Source: Serratia sp. FDAARGOS_506 (lineage in GTDB: Bacteria > Pseudomonadota > Gammaproteobacteria > Enterobacterales > Enterobacteriaceae). Taken from it: 64,000 nt of DNA. Position numbers and translations under genes: made by a program. The notes beneath the pieces were generated by a model, which worked only from the letters and a program-made list of their open reading frames with translations, was not told the DNA's origin and made no database searches. Below are positions 57,262-64,000 of this stretch, piece after piece. How positions within the stretch are numbered: position 1 is the stretch's first letter; every line of letters starts with the position of its first letter. The stretch is from assembly GCF_003812745.1 (NCBI RefSeq), contig NZ_CP033831.1, forward strand, positions 4,278,001-4,342,000, read 5' to 3'.

Positions 57262-58836
57262 CTACTTACTCACCCGGTCCAGATACAGCATGCTGTTGGC
57301 GATATCCACCCGGGCATCTTCAACATTGTCCCGCAATGCCACCAGCGTTTGCCCTTGCAGCGTCACCACATAGGGCGAACTAACCTGTAATTCCCGCTGC
57401 AGCGCGACGTAACGTGCGCCGCGTGCGGCGCTGTTGCCCTCCGCAGCCGCCGCACGCGTCTGCGCACTGATGGCCGGAATGCTCCACTGGGTGCGCCAGG
57501 CCAGGGTTTTCGGCCCGCCCGGTACGTTGTAGGCAAAGGCGCTGGCGTTGGTGTTCGGATCCAGGTAGTCGGCACCCCAGTAGGTGAAAATCGCCTGAAA
57601 ATCGCGGCCACGCATTTTGCCCCACAAATCGCTCTCCACCACCGGCTGGATATCCAGCCGCAGCCCGGCCTGCGCAAAGCTGGCTTGCAGCGCCTGCGCG
57701 ATGTCGGTATACGGCGGCTGGTTAATGACGATCAGACTGATGCGCGTGCCTTCGGCAATGCCGGCCTCACGCAGGATCTGTTTGGCCTTGGCGACATCGA
57801 GCTTAAACGGCCGCTCGTCGAGCGCTCCGTCCAATCCCTGCGGCAAGAAGGCCTGATGCACGCGATATTGTCCTTTCAGCAGCTGCTCGGCGATGCTCTG
57901 ATAATCCACCAACCAACGCGCCGCCTGCCATAATGCAGGGTTGCCCAGCGACGGATTGTCTTTGCTGCCGGTGTTGAAACCGAGGTAATACACTCTGGGC
58001 GCATCGGCCTGCTCGATGCGTACGCCGGGCGCATTGCGCAGCGAGTCGAACTGATCGGCCCCCAGATCGTAGGCCACATCGGCATCCCCTTTCAGCAGCA
58101 GCAAGCGGCGAGTACCGGCGTCGCTGACATTCTTGAACAACACCGTTTTCAGCCTGGCCGGCGACGGCGCATAGTCGTTGCGGCCAAACAGCAGCGCCTC
58201 GTGCGGCACATAGTTGTTCACCCGATACGGGCCACTGCCGGCGGAATGGCTGTGCAACCAGGCATTGCCGTAATCCCCCTGTTGCGCGTGCTCATTCAGC
58301 AGCTTCTCATCCACGATCGAGGCCACATTCGCCGTCAGCAGGCGCAGCGCCAGCTCGCTGCCGATGTTGGCCGGCCAACTGAGTTGCACCTGGTTATCCC
58401 CCACCTTCTTCAGCTGCTGCTCAACGTTATCCGGCGTCCAGCCAAATTCACCGAGGATAAACGACGGCGCCTTGTTCAGCTTCACCGCGCGAACCAGCGA
58501 GAAAATCACGTCCTCAGGCCGCAGCGGATTGCCGGAAGCAAAGCGTTGCTGCGGTTTCAGGGTAAAGATCAGGCTGCGGCCATCGGCGCCCGCTTGCCAA
58601 CTGCCTGCGGCGTCCGGTGCCAGCTTTTGCGGCGCATTGCGATCCGGTGCCACCAGGCGCTGATAGAGGTTGACCAGATTGGCCGAGCTGACGGTTTCAA
58701 AACTCTCCGCCGGATCGAGGCTGATAATGCCCTCCAGCGAACTGACGACCACCAAGGTATCCTGCGGGGTGGCGGCCTGCGCGCCGAAAGCGGCCGCCAT
58801 CGCGCCAAACAATAAGGTTGGGATTAACCGTTTCAT
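57262..58836 (-). CDS. Periplasmic substrate-binding protein, Dpp/Opp type (second of two)
   Basis: Solute-binding protein family 5, 524 residues. Signal peptide MKRLIPTLLFGAMAAAFGAQA is cleaved before ATPQD. The protein is a clear paralogue of the one encoded at 62390-63958: both share NPLRPEDVIFSL, LHSHSAGSGPY / LNSHSAGSGPY, QALQASFAQ and DPNTNA. It lies 132 bases past the ATPase gene and ends the importer cluster, separated from it by a hairpin, so it may be made from its own promoter. GGAGAG stands 7 bases before the ATG. Ligand unknown. Confidence 0.85.
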   Translation of the reverse strand: MKRLIPTLLFGAMAAAFGAQAATPQDTLVVVSSLEGIISLDPAESFETVSSANLVNLYQRLVAPDRNAPQKLAPDAAGSWQAGADGRSLIFTLKPQQRFASGNPLRPEDVIFSLVRAVKLNKAPSFILGEFGWTPDNVEQQLKKVGDNQVQLSWPANIGSELALRLLTANVASIVDEKLLNEHAQQGDYGNAWLHSHSAGSGPYRVNNYVPHEALLFGRNDYAPSPARLKTVLFKNVSDAGTRRLLLLKGDADVAYDLGADQFDSLRNAPGVRIEQADAPRVYYLGFNTGSKDNPSLGNPALWQAARWLVDYQSIAEQLLKGQYRVHQAFLPQGLDGALDERPFKLDVAKAKQILREAGIAEGTRISLIVINQPPYTDIAQALQASFAQAGLRLDIQPVVESDLWGKMRGRDFQAIFTYWGADYLDPNTNASAFAYNVPGGPKTLAWRTQWSIPAISAQTRAAAAEGNSAARGARYVALQRELQVSSPYVVTLQGQTLVALRDNVEDARVDIANSMLYLDRVSK

Positions 58837-58942
58837 CGATACACTCTCCACAATCACGCGGTTGCGCTGTTTGTCGAGTGTAGGGGGTAAGAATTAACGG
58901 CAGAACGACGATAAATTGCTTTATTTATTACCAAGATGGATA

Positions 58943-58963
58943 TGCCCGCCGCGTTGGCGGGCA
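58943..58963 (-). terminator. Hairpin between the importer ATPase gene and the second binding-protein gene
   Basis: TGCCCGCC (58943-58950) and GGCGGGCA (58956-58963) form a perfect 8-bp stem with a 5-base loop, 5 bases past the ATPase stop. On the minus strand AUAUCCAUCUUGG follows, with no U-run. It may partly terminate or protect the upstream mRNA, giving different levels of the two parts of the cluster. Confidence 0.45.
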
Positions 58964-58968
58964 CGAAT

Positions 58969-59640
58969 TCAAGCCATGATGCGTCCGTGTGCCATCGCCA
59001 CCGCGCGATCGCACATGTGATCGATTACGTCCGCATCGTGGCTGACCAGCACCATAGTCAGATCGCCCGCCTGTTTTAGTTCGTTGAGCAGGTTAAGGAT
59101 CTCAGCCTGCACCGACATGTCCAACGCCGAGGTTGGCTCATCCAGCAGCAACAGCTTCGGCCGCAACAACAATGCGCGCACGATCGCCACGCGCTGCCGC
59201 TGGCCGCCCGACAGCTGATGCGGGTAGCGATCCAGCAGGCGCGGATCCAACCCGACCTGGCGAAAGCCCGCGCTGATTTTGCGTTCGATGTCGCTTTCCT
59301 TCAGCAGTTTGAGTGGCTCCGACAGCGTGCGCAAAAGCCGGTGTTTGGGGTGTAGCGATGCATAAGGATCCTGAAACACCATCTGCACCTCGCGCCGCAG
59401 TTCGCCGGTAAACGCCTGCCCCGGCTGCAGCTGCCGCCCCAGCAACTCAAAGCCTCCCTGCCAGCTGCCGTTCAGCCCGGCCAGCACCCACAGCAACGAG
59501 GACTTGCCGCAGCCGGAAGGCCCCACCAGCCCGAAACACTCACCCGGTTCGATGCGCAAGTTAACCCCATGCACCACGGTGCGCAGCTCGTAGCCCTGAC
59601 GGTGACTGACGCTCAGTTTCTCCAGTGCGATCACGCTCAT
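58969..59640 (-). CDS. Dpp/Opp-type ABC transporter ATP-binding protein (DppF-like, short)
   Basis: Second ATPase of the 57262-63958 importer, only 223 residues because it lacks the C-terminal oligopeptide-type extension of DppF. Motifs are complete: Walker A GPSGCGKSS, Q-loop VFQDPYASLHPK, signature LSGGQRQR, Walker B LLLDEPTSALD, switch His in SHDADV. The ATG at 59640 overlaps the other ATPase gene by 4 bases. A much longer open frame continues upstream but is antisense-like sequence of the neighbour. Confidence 0.88.
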   Translation of the reverse strand: MSVIALEKLSVSHRQGYELRTVVHGVNLRIEPGECFGLVGPSGCGKSSLLWVLAGLNGSWQGGFELLGRQLQPGQAFTGELRREVQMVFQDPYASLHPKHRLLRTLSEPLKLLKESDIERKISAGFRQVGLDPRLLDRYPHQLSGGQRQRVAIVRALLLRPKLLLLDEPTSALDMSVQAEILNLLNELKQAGDLTMVLVSHDADVIDHMCDRAVAMAHGRIMA

Positions 59641-60479
59641 TTCAACGTCTCCAACAGCGCGCGATCCAACACGGGCAACGGCTTGCCGCGCGTCTCGCGG
59701 CTCGGCCGGCACGCCCACAGGGTGCGGGTATAAGGATGCGAGGCCTGCGCCAGCTCCGCCGCCGGCAGTTGATCCAACAGTTCGCCTTTGTACATCACCA
59801 GCACACGCTCGCAGTGGTGCGCCACCTGTTGCAAATCGTGGCTGATCAGGATCAGGCCCATATTGCGTTGCGCCACCAGATTTTCTATCAGTTGCAGAAC
59901 CTGATCGCGCATCTGATGATCCAGCGCCGAAGTGGGTTCGTCGGCAATCAGCAACTGCGGATCGTTGATCAGCGCAATGGCCAGCATCACCCGCTGTCCC
60001 ATGCCGCCGGAGAGCTGATGCGGATAGCGGCGGCACAGCCCCGCCGGATCGGGCAAGCCCACCGCCGCCAGCATCTCCAGCACTTTTTCACGCCGTTCGG
60101 CGCGACTCAGCTTCGCATGCAGCACCAGCGGCTCCTCCACCTGGCGGCCGATTGGCTGATTGGGATTCAGGGCATGCTTGGGATCTTGCATCACCATCGC
60201 CACCCGGTCGCCGCGCAGGCGGCTCCACTGGCGCTCGCTCAGGCGCGTTAAGTCTTCATCGCCCAACGTCAGACGCTGCGCCTGCAGCTGCAACGGCGGC
60301 GGCAATAACCCCATCAGCGCACGCGCGGTCAACGACTTGCCGGAACCGGACTCTCCGACCAGCGCCAGCCGCTCCCGTCCCATGCTGAACGAAATATTTT
60401 TCACCAGCGCCACCGGCTGTGGCCCCGGTACGCCAATCGCCAGGCGTTCGACGGTCAATAAGGTGTTATCAGTGCCCAT
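59637..60479 (-). CDS. Dpp/Opp-type ABC transporter ATP-binding protein (DppD-like)
   Basis: First ATPase of the importer, 280 residues. Walker A GESGSGKS, Q-loop VMQDPKHALNPN, signature LSGGMGQR, Walker B LLIADEPTSALD and SHDLQ are intact; HPYTRTLWACRPS at the C-terminus is the oligopeptide-type end. The start at 60479 (MGTDNTLLTV) overlaps the permease stop by 11 bases. Pairs with the short ATPase encoded downstream. Confidence 0.89.
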   Translation of the reverse strand: MGTDNTLLTVERLAIGVPGPQPVALVKNISFSMGRERLALVGESGSGKSLTARALMGLLPPPLQLQAQRLTLGDEDLTRLSERQWSRLRGDRVAMVMQDPKHALNPNQPIGRQVEEPLVLHAKLSRAERREKVLEMLAAVGLPDPAGLCRRYPHQLSGGMGQRVMLAIALINDPQLLIADEPTSALDHQMRDQVLQLIENLVAQRNMGLILISHDLQQVAHHCERVLVMYKGELLDQLPAAELAQASHPYTRTLWACRPSRETRGKPLPVLDRALLETLK

Positions 60480-61338
60480 GACGAGGATCCATTTTGTCGC
60501 GCAGGCCATCGCCCAGCAGGTTAAAGGCCAGGCTGGCGAACAGGATCGCCCCGCCCGGTGCGGCGGCGACCCACCATTGGTCGAAAATCACTTTACTGCC
60601 TTCGGCCACCATCGAGCCCCATTCGGCGGTCGGCGGCGCGACGCCCATGCCGAGAAACCCCAGACCGGCGGCGGACAAAATGATGCCACCCAGGCTCAGC
60701 GCCGCGCGCACCACCGCGCTCGGCAGGCATAAAGGCAAAATGTGGCCGACCATCAACCGCAGCCCGTTGATGCCCTGCATGCGCGCCGCCGCCAGGTAGT
60801 CGCTGCGGCGCAGCGCCAGGGTTTCGGCCCGCGCCTGGCGGGCAAAGGCCGGCCAGCTGGTCAATGCCAGCGCCAGTGCGCCGTTCATCAGCCCCGGCCC
60901 CATGACCGCCACGAACGCCAGCGCTATCACCAGACTCGGCAGCGACAGGAAAATGTCGGTCAGACGCATCAAAATGCGCTCTACCCAGCCGCCAAGGTAG
61001 CCGGCGCAAATGCCGACCAACAGGCCGATGGGAATGGTCAACACCAAAATCAGCGACACCAGAATCAGCGTTGGCCGCGCGCCGTAAATCACGCGGGAGA
61101 GCAAATCGCGGCCAAAGCCGTCGGTGCCCAGCCAATGTGCGGCGGAAGGCGGCAATAACCGCAGCTCGATATGCTGCAGATTGGGATCGAAAGGCGCCAG
61201 CCACGGGGCCAGCAGCGCGGTGACGATCAGAATCGCCACCAGCGCCGCGCCCAGCGTCAGCGTGGTCAGACGGCGACCGCTGCGGTAACCGATGGCCGGC
61301 TCGCTTTGCGGTTCGTGTTCAGAGAGATATTGGCTCAT
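60469..61338 (-). CDS. Dpp/Opp-type ABC transporter permease (DppC-like)
   Basis: Inner-membrane permease of 289 residues. It has LAPWLAPFDPN, HWLGTDGFGRDLLSRVIYGAR (family motif), LTDIFLSLPSLVIAL, the ATPase-contact loop AARMQGINGLRLMVGHILP and the C-terminal NLLGDGLRDKMDP. Start at 61338 overlaps the partner permease by 4 bases (ATGA). Confidence 0.9.
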   Translation of the reverse strand: MSQYLSEHEPQSEPAIGYRSGRRLTTLTLGAALVAILIVTALLAPWLAPFDPNLQHIELRLLPPSAAHWLGTDGFGRDLLSRVIYGARPTLILVSLILVLTIPIGLLVGICAGYLGGWVERILMRLTDIFLSLPSLVIALAFVAVMGPGLMNGALALALTSWPAFARQARAETLALRRSDYLAAARMQGINGLRLMVGHILPLCLPSAVVRAALSLGGIILSAAGLGFLGMGVAPPTAEWGSMVAEGSKVIFDQWWVAAAPGGAILFASLAFNLLGDGLRDKMDPRHGH

Positions 61339-62390
61339 CGGGTTCGCGGATCCACTAAATAGGTCAAGGCGTCGGCCAGCGCATTCAACAACACGAAACA
61401 GGTGCCGATCAGCAACGTGGCGCCGAGGATCGCCGGCGTGTCGGCGGCAAACAGCGCCGAGGTCAGATAACGCCCGACGCCGGGCCAGGCGAACACCGTT
61501 TCGGTCAATACCGCCCCTTCCAACAGGCTGGCATAGGAGAGAGACAGCACGGTGATCAGCGTGCCCAGCACGTTGGGAAACACGTGCCGCAGCAGAATGC
61601 GCAGGCGGCCGGCACCCTTGGAACGCGCCAGCGTCACGTATTCCTTGTTGCACTCTTCCAGCATCGCCGCCCGCAGCAATCGGGTAATGCCCGCCATCGA
61701 CAGCAGCGCCAACGCCACTACCGGCAGCCACAGGTGGCCGATGGCGTTGTAGAACATTTCGCGATCGCCGGACAGCCAACTGTCGATCAACACGAAACCG
61801 CTGCGCGGTTCCATGCTGTACAAGTAAATGTCGTCAAGCCGCCCCGGCCCCGCCGACCAGTGCAGCGTGGCATAGAACAGCAGCAGCCCAAGCAGGCTCA
61901 GCCAGAAAATCGGTACCGAATAGCCTACCAACGACAGCAAACGCGCCGCGTTATCCAGCCAGCTGCCAGGTTTGAGCACCGCCAGAAACGCCAGCGTAAT
62001 GCCGCCGAGGGCGCCGAGGATAATGGCGCAGGTGGCCAGTTCGACCGTCGCCGGGAAGGTACGCAGCAGATCGCTCAATACCGGCTGGGCGGTGATGCGC
62101 GAAATGCCCAAATCGCCGTGCGCCAGGTGCACCAAATAACGCCAAAACTGCACCGGCAACGGCTGATCCAACCCCAGCTCGTGCCGCACCTGCGCATAGG
62201 TGGCTTCGCTCGCGTGATCGCCCGCCACCTGCAGCGCCGGATCGATCGGGGCCAGGTGCGACAGCATGAAGGTGAACAGCAATAGGCCAAGCAACGTTAA
62301 CGCCAACGACAAGGCGCCGCCGAGCAGCCGCCCACCCCAGCGCCAATACCGCCGGGTAACCCCGGCGGAGGCCGACAGTTCGCCGGCCAT
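61335..62390 (-). CDS. Dpp/Opp-type ABC transporter permease (DppB-like)
   Basis: Inner-membrane permease of 351 residues, about six helices. Family features are LAPIDPALQ, LGLDQPLPVQFWRYLVHLAHGDLGIS, ATPase-contact loop TLARSKGAGRLRILLRHVFPN and TVFAWPGVGRYL. A basic N-terminal tail of about 24 residues precedes the first helix. The start touches the end of the first binding-protein gene by one base (TAATG), indicating translational coupling. Confidence 0.9.
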   Translation of the reverse strand: MAGELSASAGVTRRYWRWGGRLLGGALSLALTLLGLLLFTFMLSHLAPIDPALQVAGDHASEATYAQVRHELGLDQPLPVQFWRYLVHLAHGDLGISRITAQPVLSDLLRTFPATVELATCAIILGALGGITLAFLAVLKPGSWLDNAARLLSLVGYSVPIFWLSLLGLLLFYATLHWSAGPGRLDDIYLYSMEPRSGFVLIDSWLSGDREMFYNAIGHLWLPVVALALLSMAGITRLLRAAMLEECNKEYVTLARSKGAGRLRILLRHVFPNVLGTLITVLSLSYASLLEGAVLTETVFAWPGVGRYLTSALFAADTPAILGATLLIGTCFVLLNALADALTYLVDPRTR

Positions 62391-63958
62391 TACTTACTGA
62401 CCTTGCTGTAGAACACCATGTCAGGGTTGATGCCCTGCACATAGCCCTTGAGGTTGTCACGCACCGCAATCAGGCTGCGCGCCTGCAGACCGATAACGAA
62501 CGGCGAGCTTTGCTGCACCTGTTTTTGCAGCTGCTGATAGTCGGCCACCCGTTTGGCGGTATCGTTTTCCGCGGTGGCGGCCAACGTCAGCTTGCTCAGC
62601 GCCGGGATCTGCCAGTTGGCGCGCCAGGCCAGCGTCTTGCTGCCATCTTCCGGGTTGTAGGCGAAGGCTGCGGCGTTGGTGTTAGGATCGAAATAATCCG
62701 GCCCCCAGGAAGTCAGCGTCGCATCGTAGTTAAGTGATTTCACCTTGGTGGAGACCTGTGAACTGATGCCAGGCACCAGTTCCACTTTCACGCCGCCCTG
62801 GGCAAAACTGGCCTGCAGCGCCTGAGCGATATCCAGGTATGGCGGTTGGTTGTTGACGTCCAGACGGAAACTGACGTTGCTGAGCCCTGCCTTGGCCAGT
62901 ATCTCTTTGGCTTTTTGCGGATTGAAACTATACGGCTGATCCTTGAGCGCACCCAGATAACCGTCCGGCAGGAACGCCTGATGGCTTTGGAACTGCCCTT
63001 TCAGCAAATCGTCGGCGATGCCTTTGTAATCGAACAGCCAGCGCGCCGCCTCCCAGAACGCCGGATTGCCAAGCGCCGGCGACGCCTTGGCGTTGAACTG
63101 CAGGAAATAAAGCGAGGCGTAAGGAATGGCCAGCGGTTTGACGCCCGGCTTGCCCTTCAAGGCCGCCATCTGGTCTGCTCCCAGGTTGCGCGCGATATCG
63201 GCATCGCCCTGCTCGATCAGCAAGCGGCGAGCAGCCGGATCGGGCACGTTTTTGATCAGGATGGTTTTCAGCGTCGGCGCCCCTTCCGGCGAGCCGGGGT
63301 TGGCGTCCAGCACTACCACTTCGTGTGGCACATAGGTACGGATTTTGTAAGGGCCGCTGCCGGCGGAGTGGCTGTTCAACCATTGGTGCCCCAGATCGTC
63401 GCCCTGCTGGTGCGCCAACGCCTCTTTGGCATCGACGATCGACGATACCGGCGCTGACAGCAGGCTGAGTACGAAGGCCGGGCTAACGTTTTCACTCCAG
63501 CTGATTTTTACCGTGTGATCATCCACCTTGCTCAGATGTTGCTCCACGTTCTTCGCGTTCCAGCCCAGCTGCGTCAGGATAAACGACGGCTCCAGATTCA
63601 GTTTCACCACCCTTGAAAGCGAGAAGATCACATCTTCAGGGCGCAGCGGATTGCCGCTGGCGAATTTGGCGTCCGGGCGCAGGCTGAAAGTCAGGCTGCG
63701 ATTGTCGGCACCGGCCTGCCAGCTGCTGGCCAATGTCGGTTTGAGATCGATAGGGTTGTGCGGATCAGACTGAATCAGACGCTGATACAGACTGTTGAAC
63801 GACTGCACCGTGGTTAACTCAAATCCCTGGGCCGGGTCAAAGCTGACCACGTCATCGATAGACTGCGCGATCACCAGCGTGTTGGCCGGCGTCGCCGCCT
63901 GCGCGTTAACGCTGGCCGCCACGGCTAAAAACAGCAAAGAAGGAACGAGCGCTTTCAT
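62390..63958 (-). CDS. Periplasmic substrate-binding protein, Dpp/Opp type (first of two)
   Basis: Solute-binding protein family 5, 522 residues. Signal peptide MKALVPSLLFLAVAASVNAQA is cleaved before ATPAN. It has SIDDVVSFDPAQGFE, SWQAGADNRSLTFSLRPDAKFASGNPLRPEDVIFSL and PEDGSKTLAWR. It is the first gene of the importer operon and a paralogue of the protein at 57262-58836. GGAGAG stands 6 bases before the ATG. Ligand unknown. The promoter would lie beyond 63958, mostly outside the window. Confidence 0.87.
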   Translation of the reverse strand: MKALVPSLLFLAVAASVNAQAATPANTLVIAQSIDDVVSFDPAQGFELTTVQSFNSLYQRLIQSDPHNPIDLKPTLASSWQAGADNRSLTFSLRPDAKFASGNPLRPEDVIFSLSRVVKLNLEPSFILTQLGWNAKNVEQHLSKVDDHTVKISWSENVSPAFVLSLLSAPVSSIVDAKEALAHQQGDDLGHQWLNSHSAGSGPYKIRTYVPHEVVVLDANPGSPEGAPTLKTILIKNVPDPAARRLLIEQGDADIARNLGADQMAALKGKPGVKPLAIPYASLYFLQFNAKASPALGNPAFWEAARWLFDYKGIADDLLKGQFQSHQAFLPDGYLGALKDQPYSFNPQKAKEILAKAGLSNVSFRLDVNNQPPYLDIAQALQASFAQGGVKVELVPGISSQVSTKVKSLNYDATLTSWGPDYFDPNTNAAAFAYNPEDGSKTLAWRANWQIPALSKLTLAATAENDTAKRVADYQQLQKQVQQSSPFVIGLQARSLIAVRDNLKGYVQGINPDMVFYSKVSK

Positions 63959-64000
63959 CTGAAACTCTCCAAGCGGATGGAATTTATAATAATTTCGCGA

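Overview
The window reads as the chromosome of a GC-rich enterobacterium, most likely Serratia (S. marcescens-like). The assignment rests on gene content and order (astCADBE, cioAB, narGHJI, narK-narXL-ychO) and on protein similarity recalled from memory, not on a database search. No rRNA, tRNA, CRISPR array, insertion sequence or prophage was seen.

Layout. 1-5917 (minus): the arginine succinyltransferase operon astCADBE, with astE cut by the left edge. The upstream region carries a sigma-54-type promoter, an ArgR-box-like pair and an NtrC-like site. 6581-7555 (plus): an HSL-family esterase. 7558-13147 (minus): a complete Dpp/Opp-type ABC importer. 13302-14720 (minus): a YdcR-like MocR regulator, divergent from cioA-cioB and a 50-residue DUF2474-like gene (14865-17442, plus). 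17452-17939 (minus): a small ribbon-helix-helix/membrane protein pair.

18046-26049 (minus): an eight-gene operon in which every junction overlaps. In order it encodes a KAS III-like synthase, an SDR/epimerase, an MBL-fold hydrolase, an F390-synthetase-like adenylating enzyme, a PAP2 enzyme, a sterol-desaturase-type enzyme and two tandem fatty acid desaturases. I do not recognise this as a described pathway. It looks like dedicated synthesis of an unusual lipid and is the best candidate for an undescribed system here.

26325-33026 (minus): narGHJI. 33319-47853 (minus): a Wzx/Wzy-type exopolysaccharide locus under a CadC/ToxR-like membrane regulator, with a JUMPStart/ops element (RfaH target). 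48627-52819: narK (minus) and narXL (plus), followed by ychO. Compared with the E. coli order narL-narX-narK-narGHJI, the nar locus is collinear but split by the roughly 15 kb polysaccharide locus. Perfect FNR boxes remain in front of both narG and narK.

54755-57030: an orphan short prepilin peptidase (plus) converging on a beta-helix, tailspike-like protein (minus). 57262-63958 (minus): a second Dpp/Opp-type importer with a paralogous binding protein at each end of the cluster.

Working together: the window combines arginine catabolism, peptide-type uptake, two respiratory modules (cyanide-insensitive bd-type oxidase and nitrate reductase with its sensor and transporter) and two envelope programmes (unusual lipid and exopolysaccharide). 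A TGAAATTTCA palindrome recurs near the polysaccharide regulator and upstream of the beta-helix gene and may link them.
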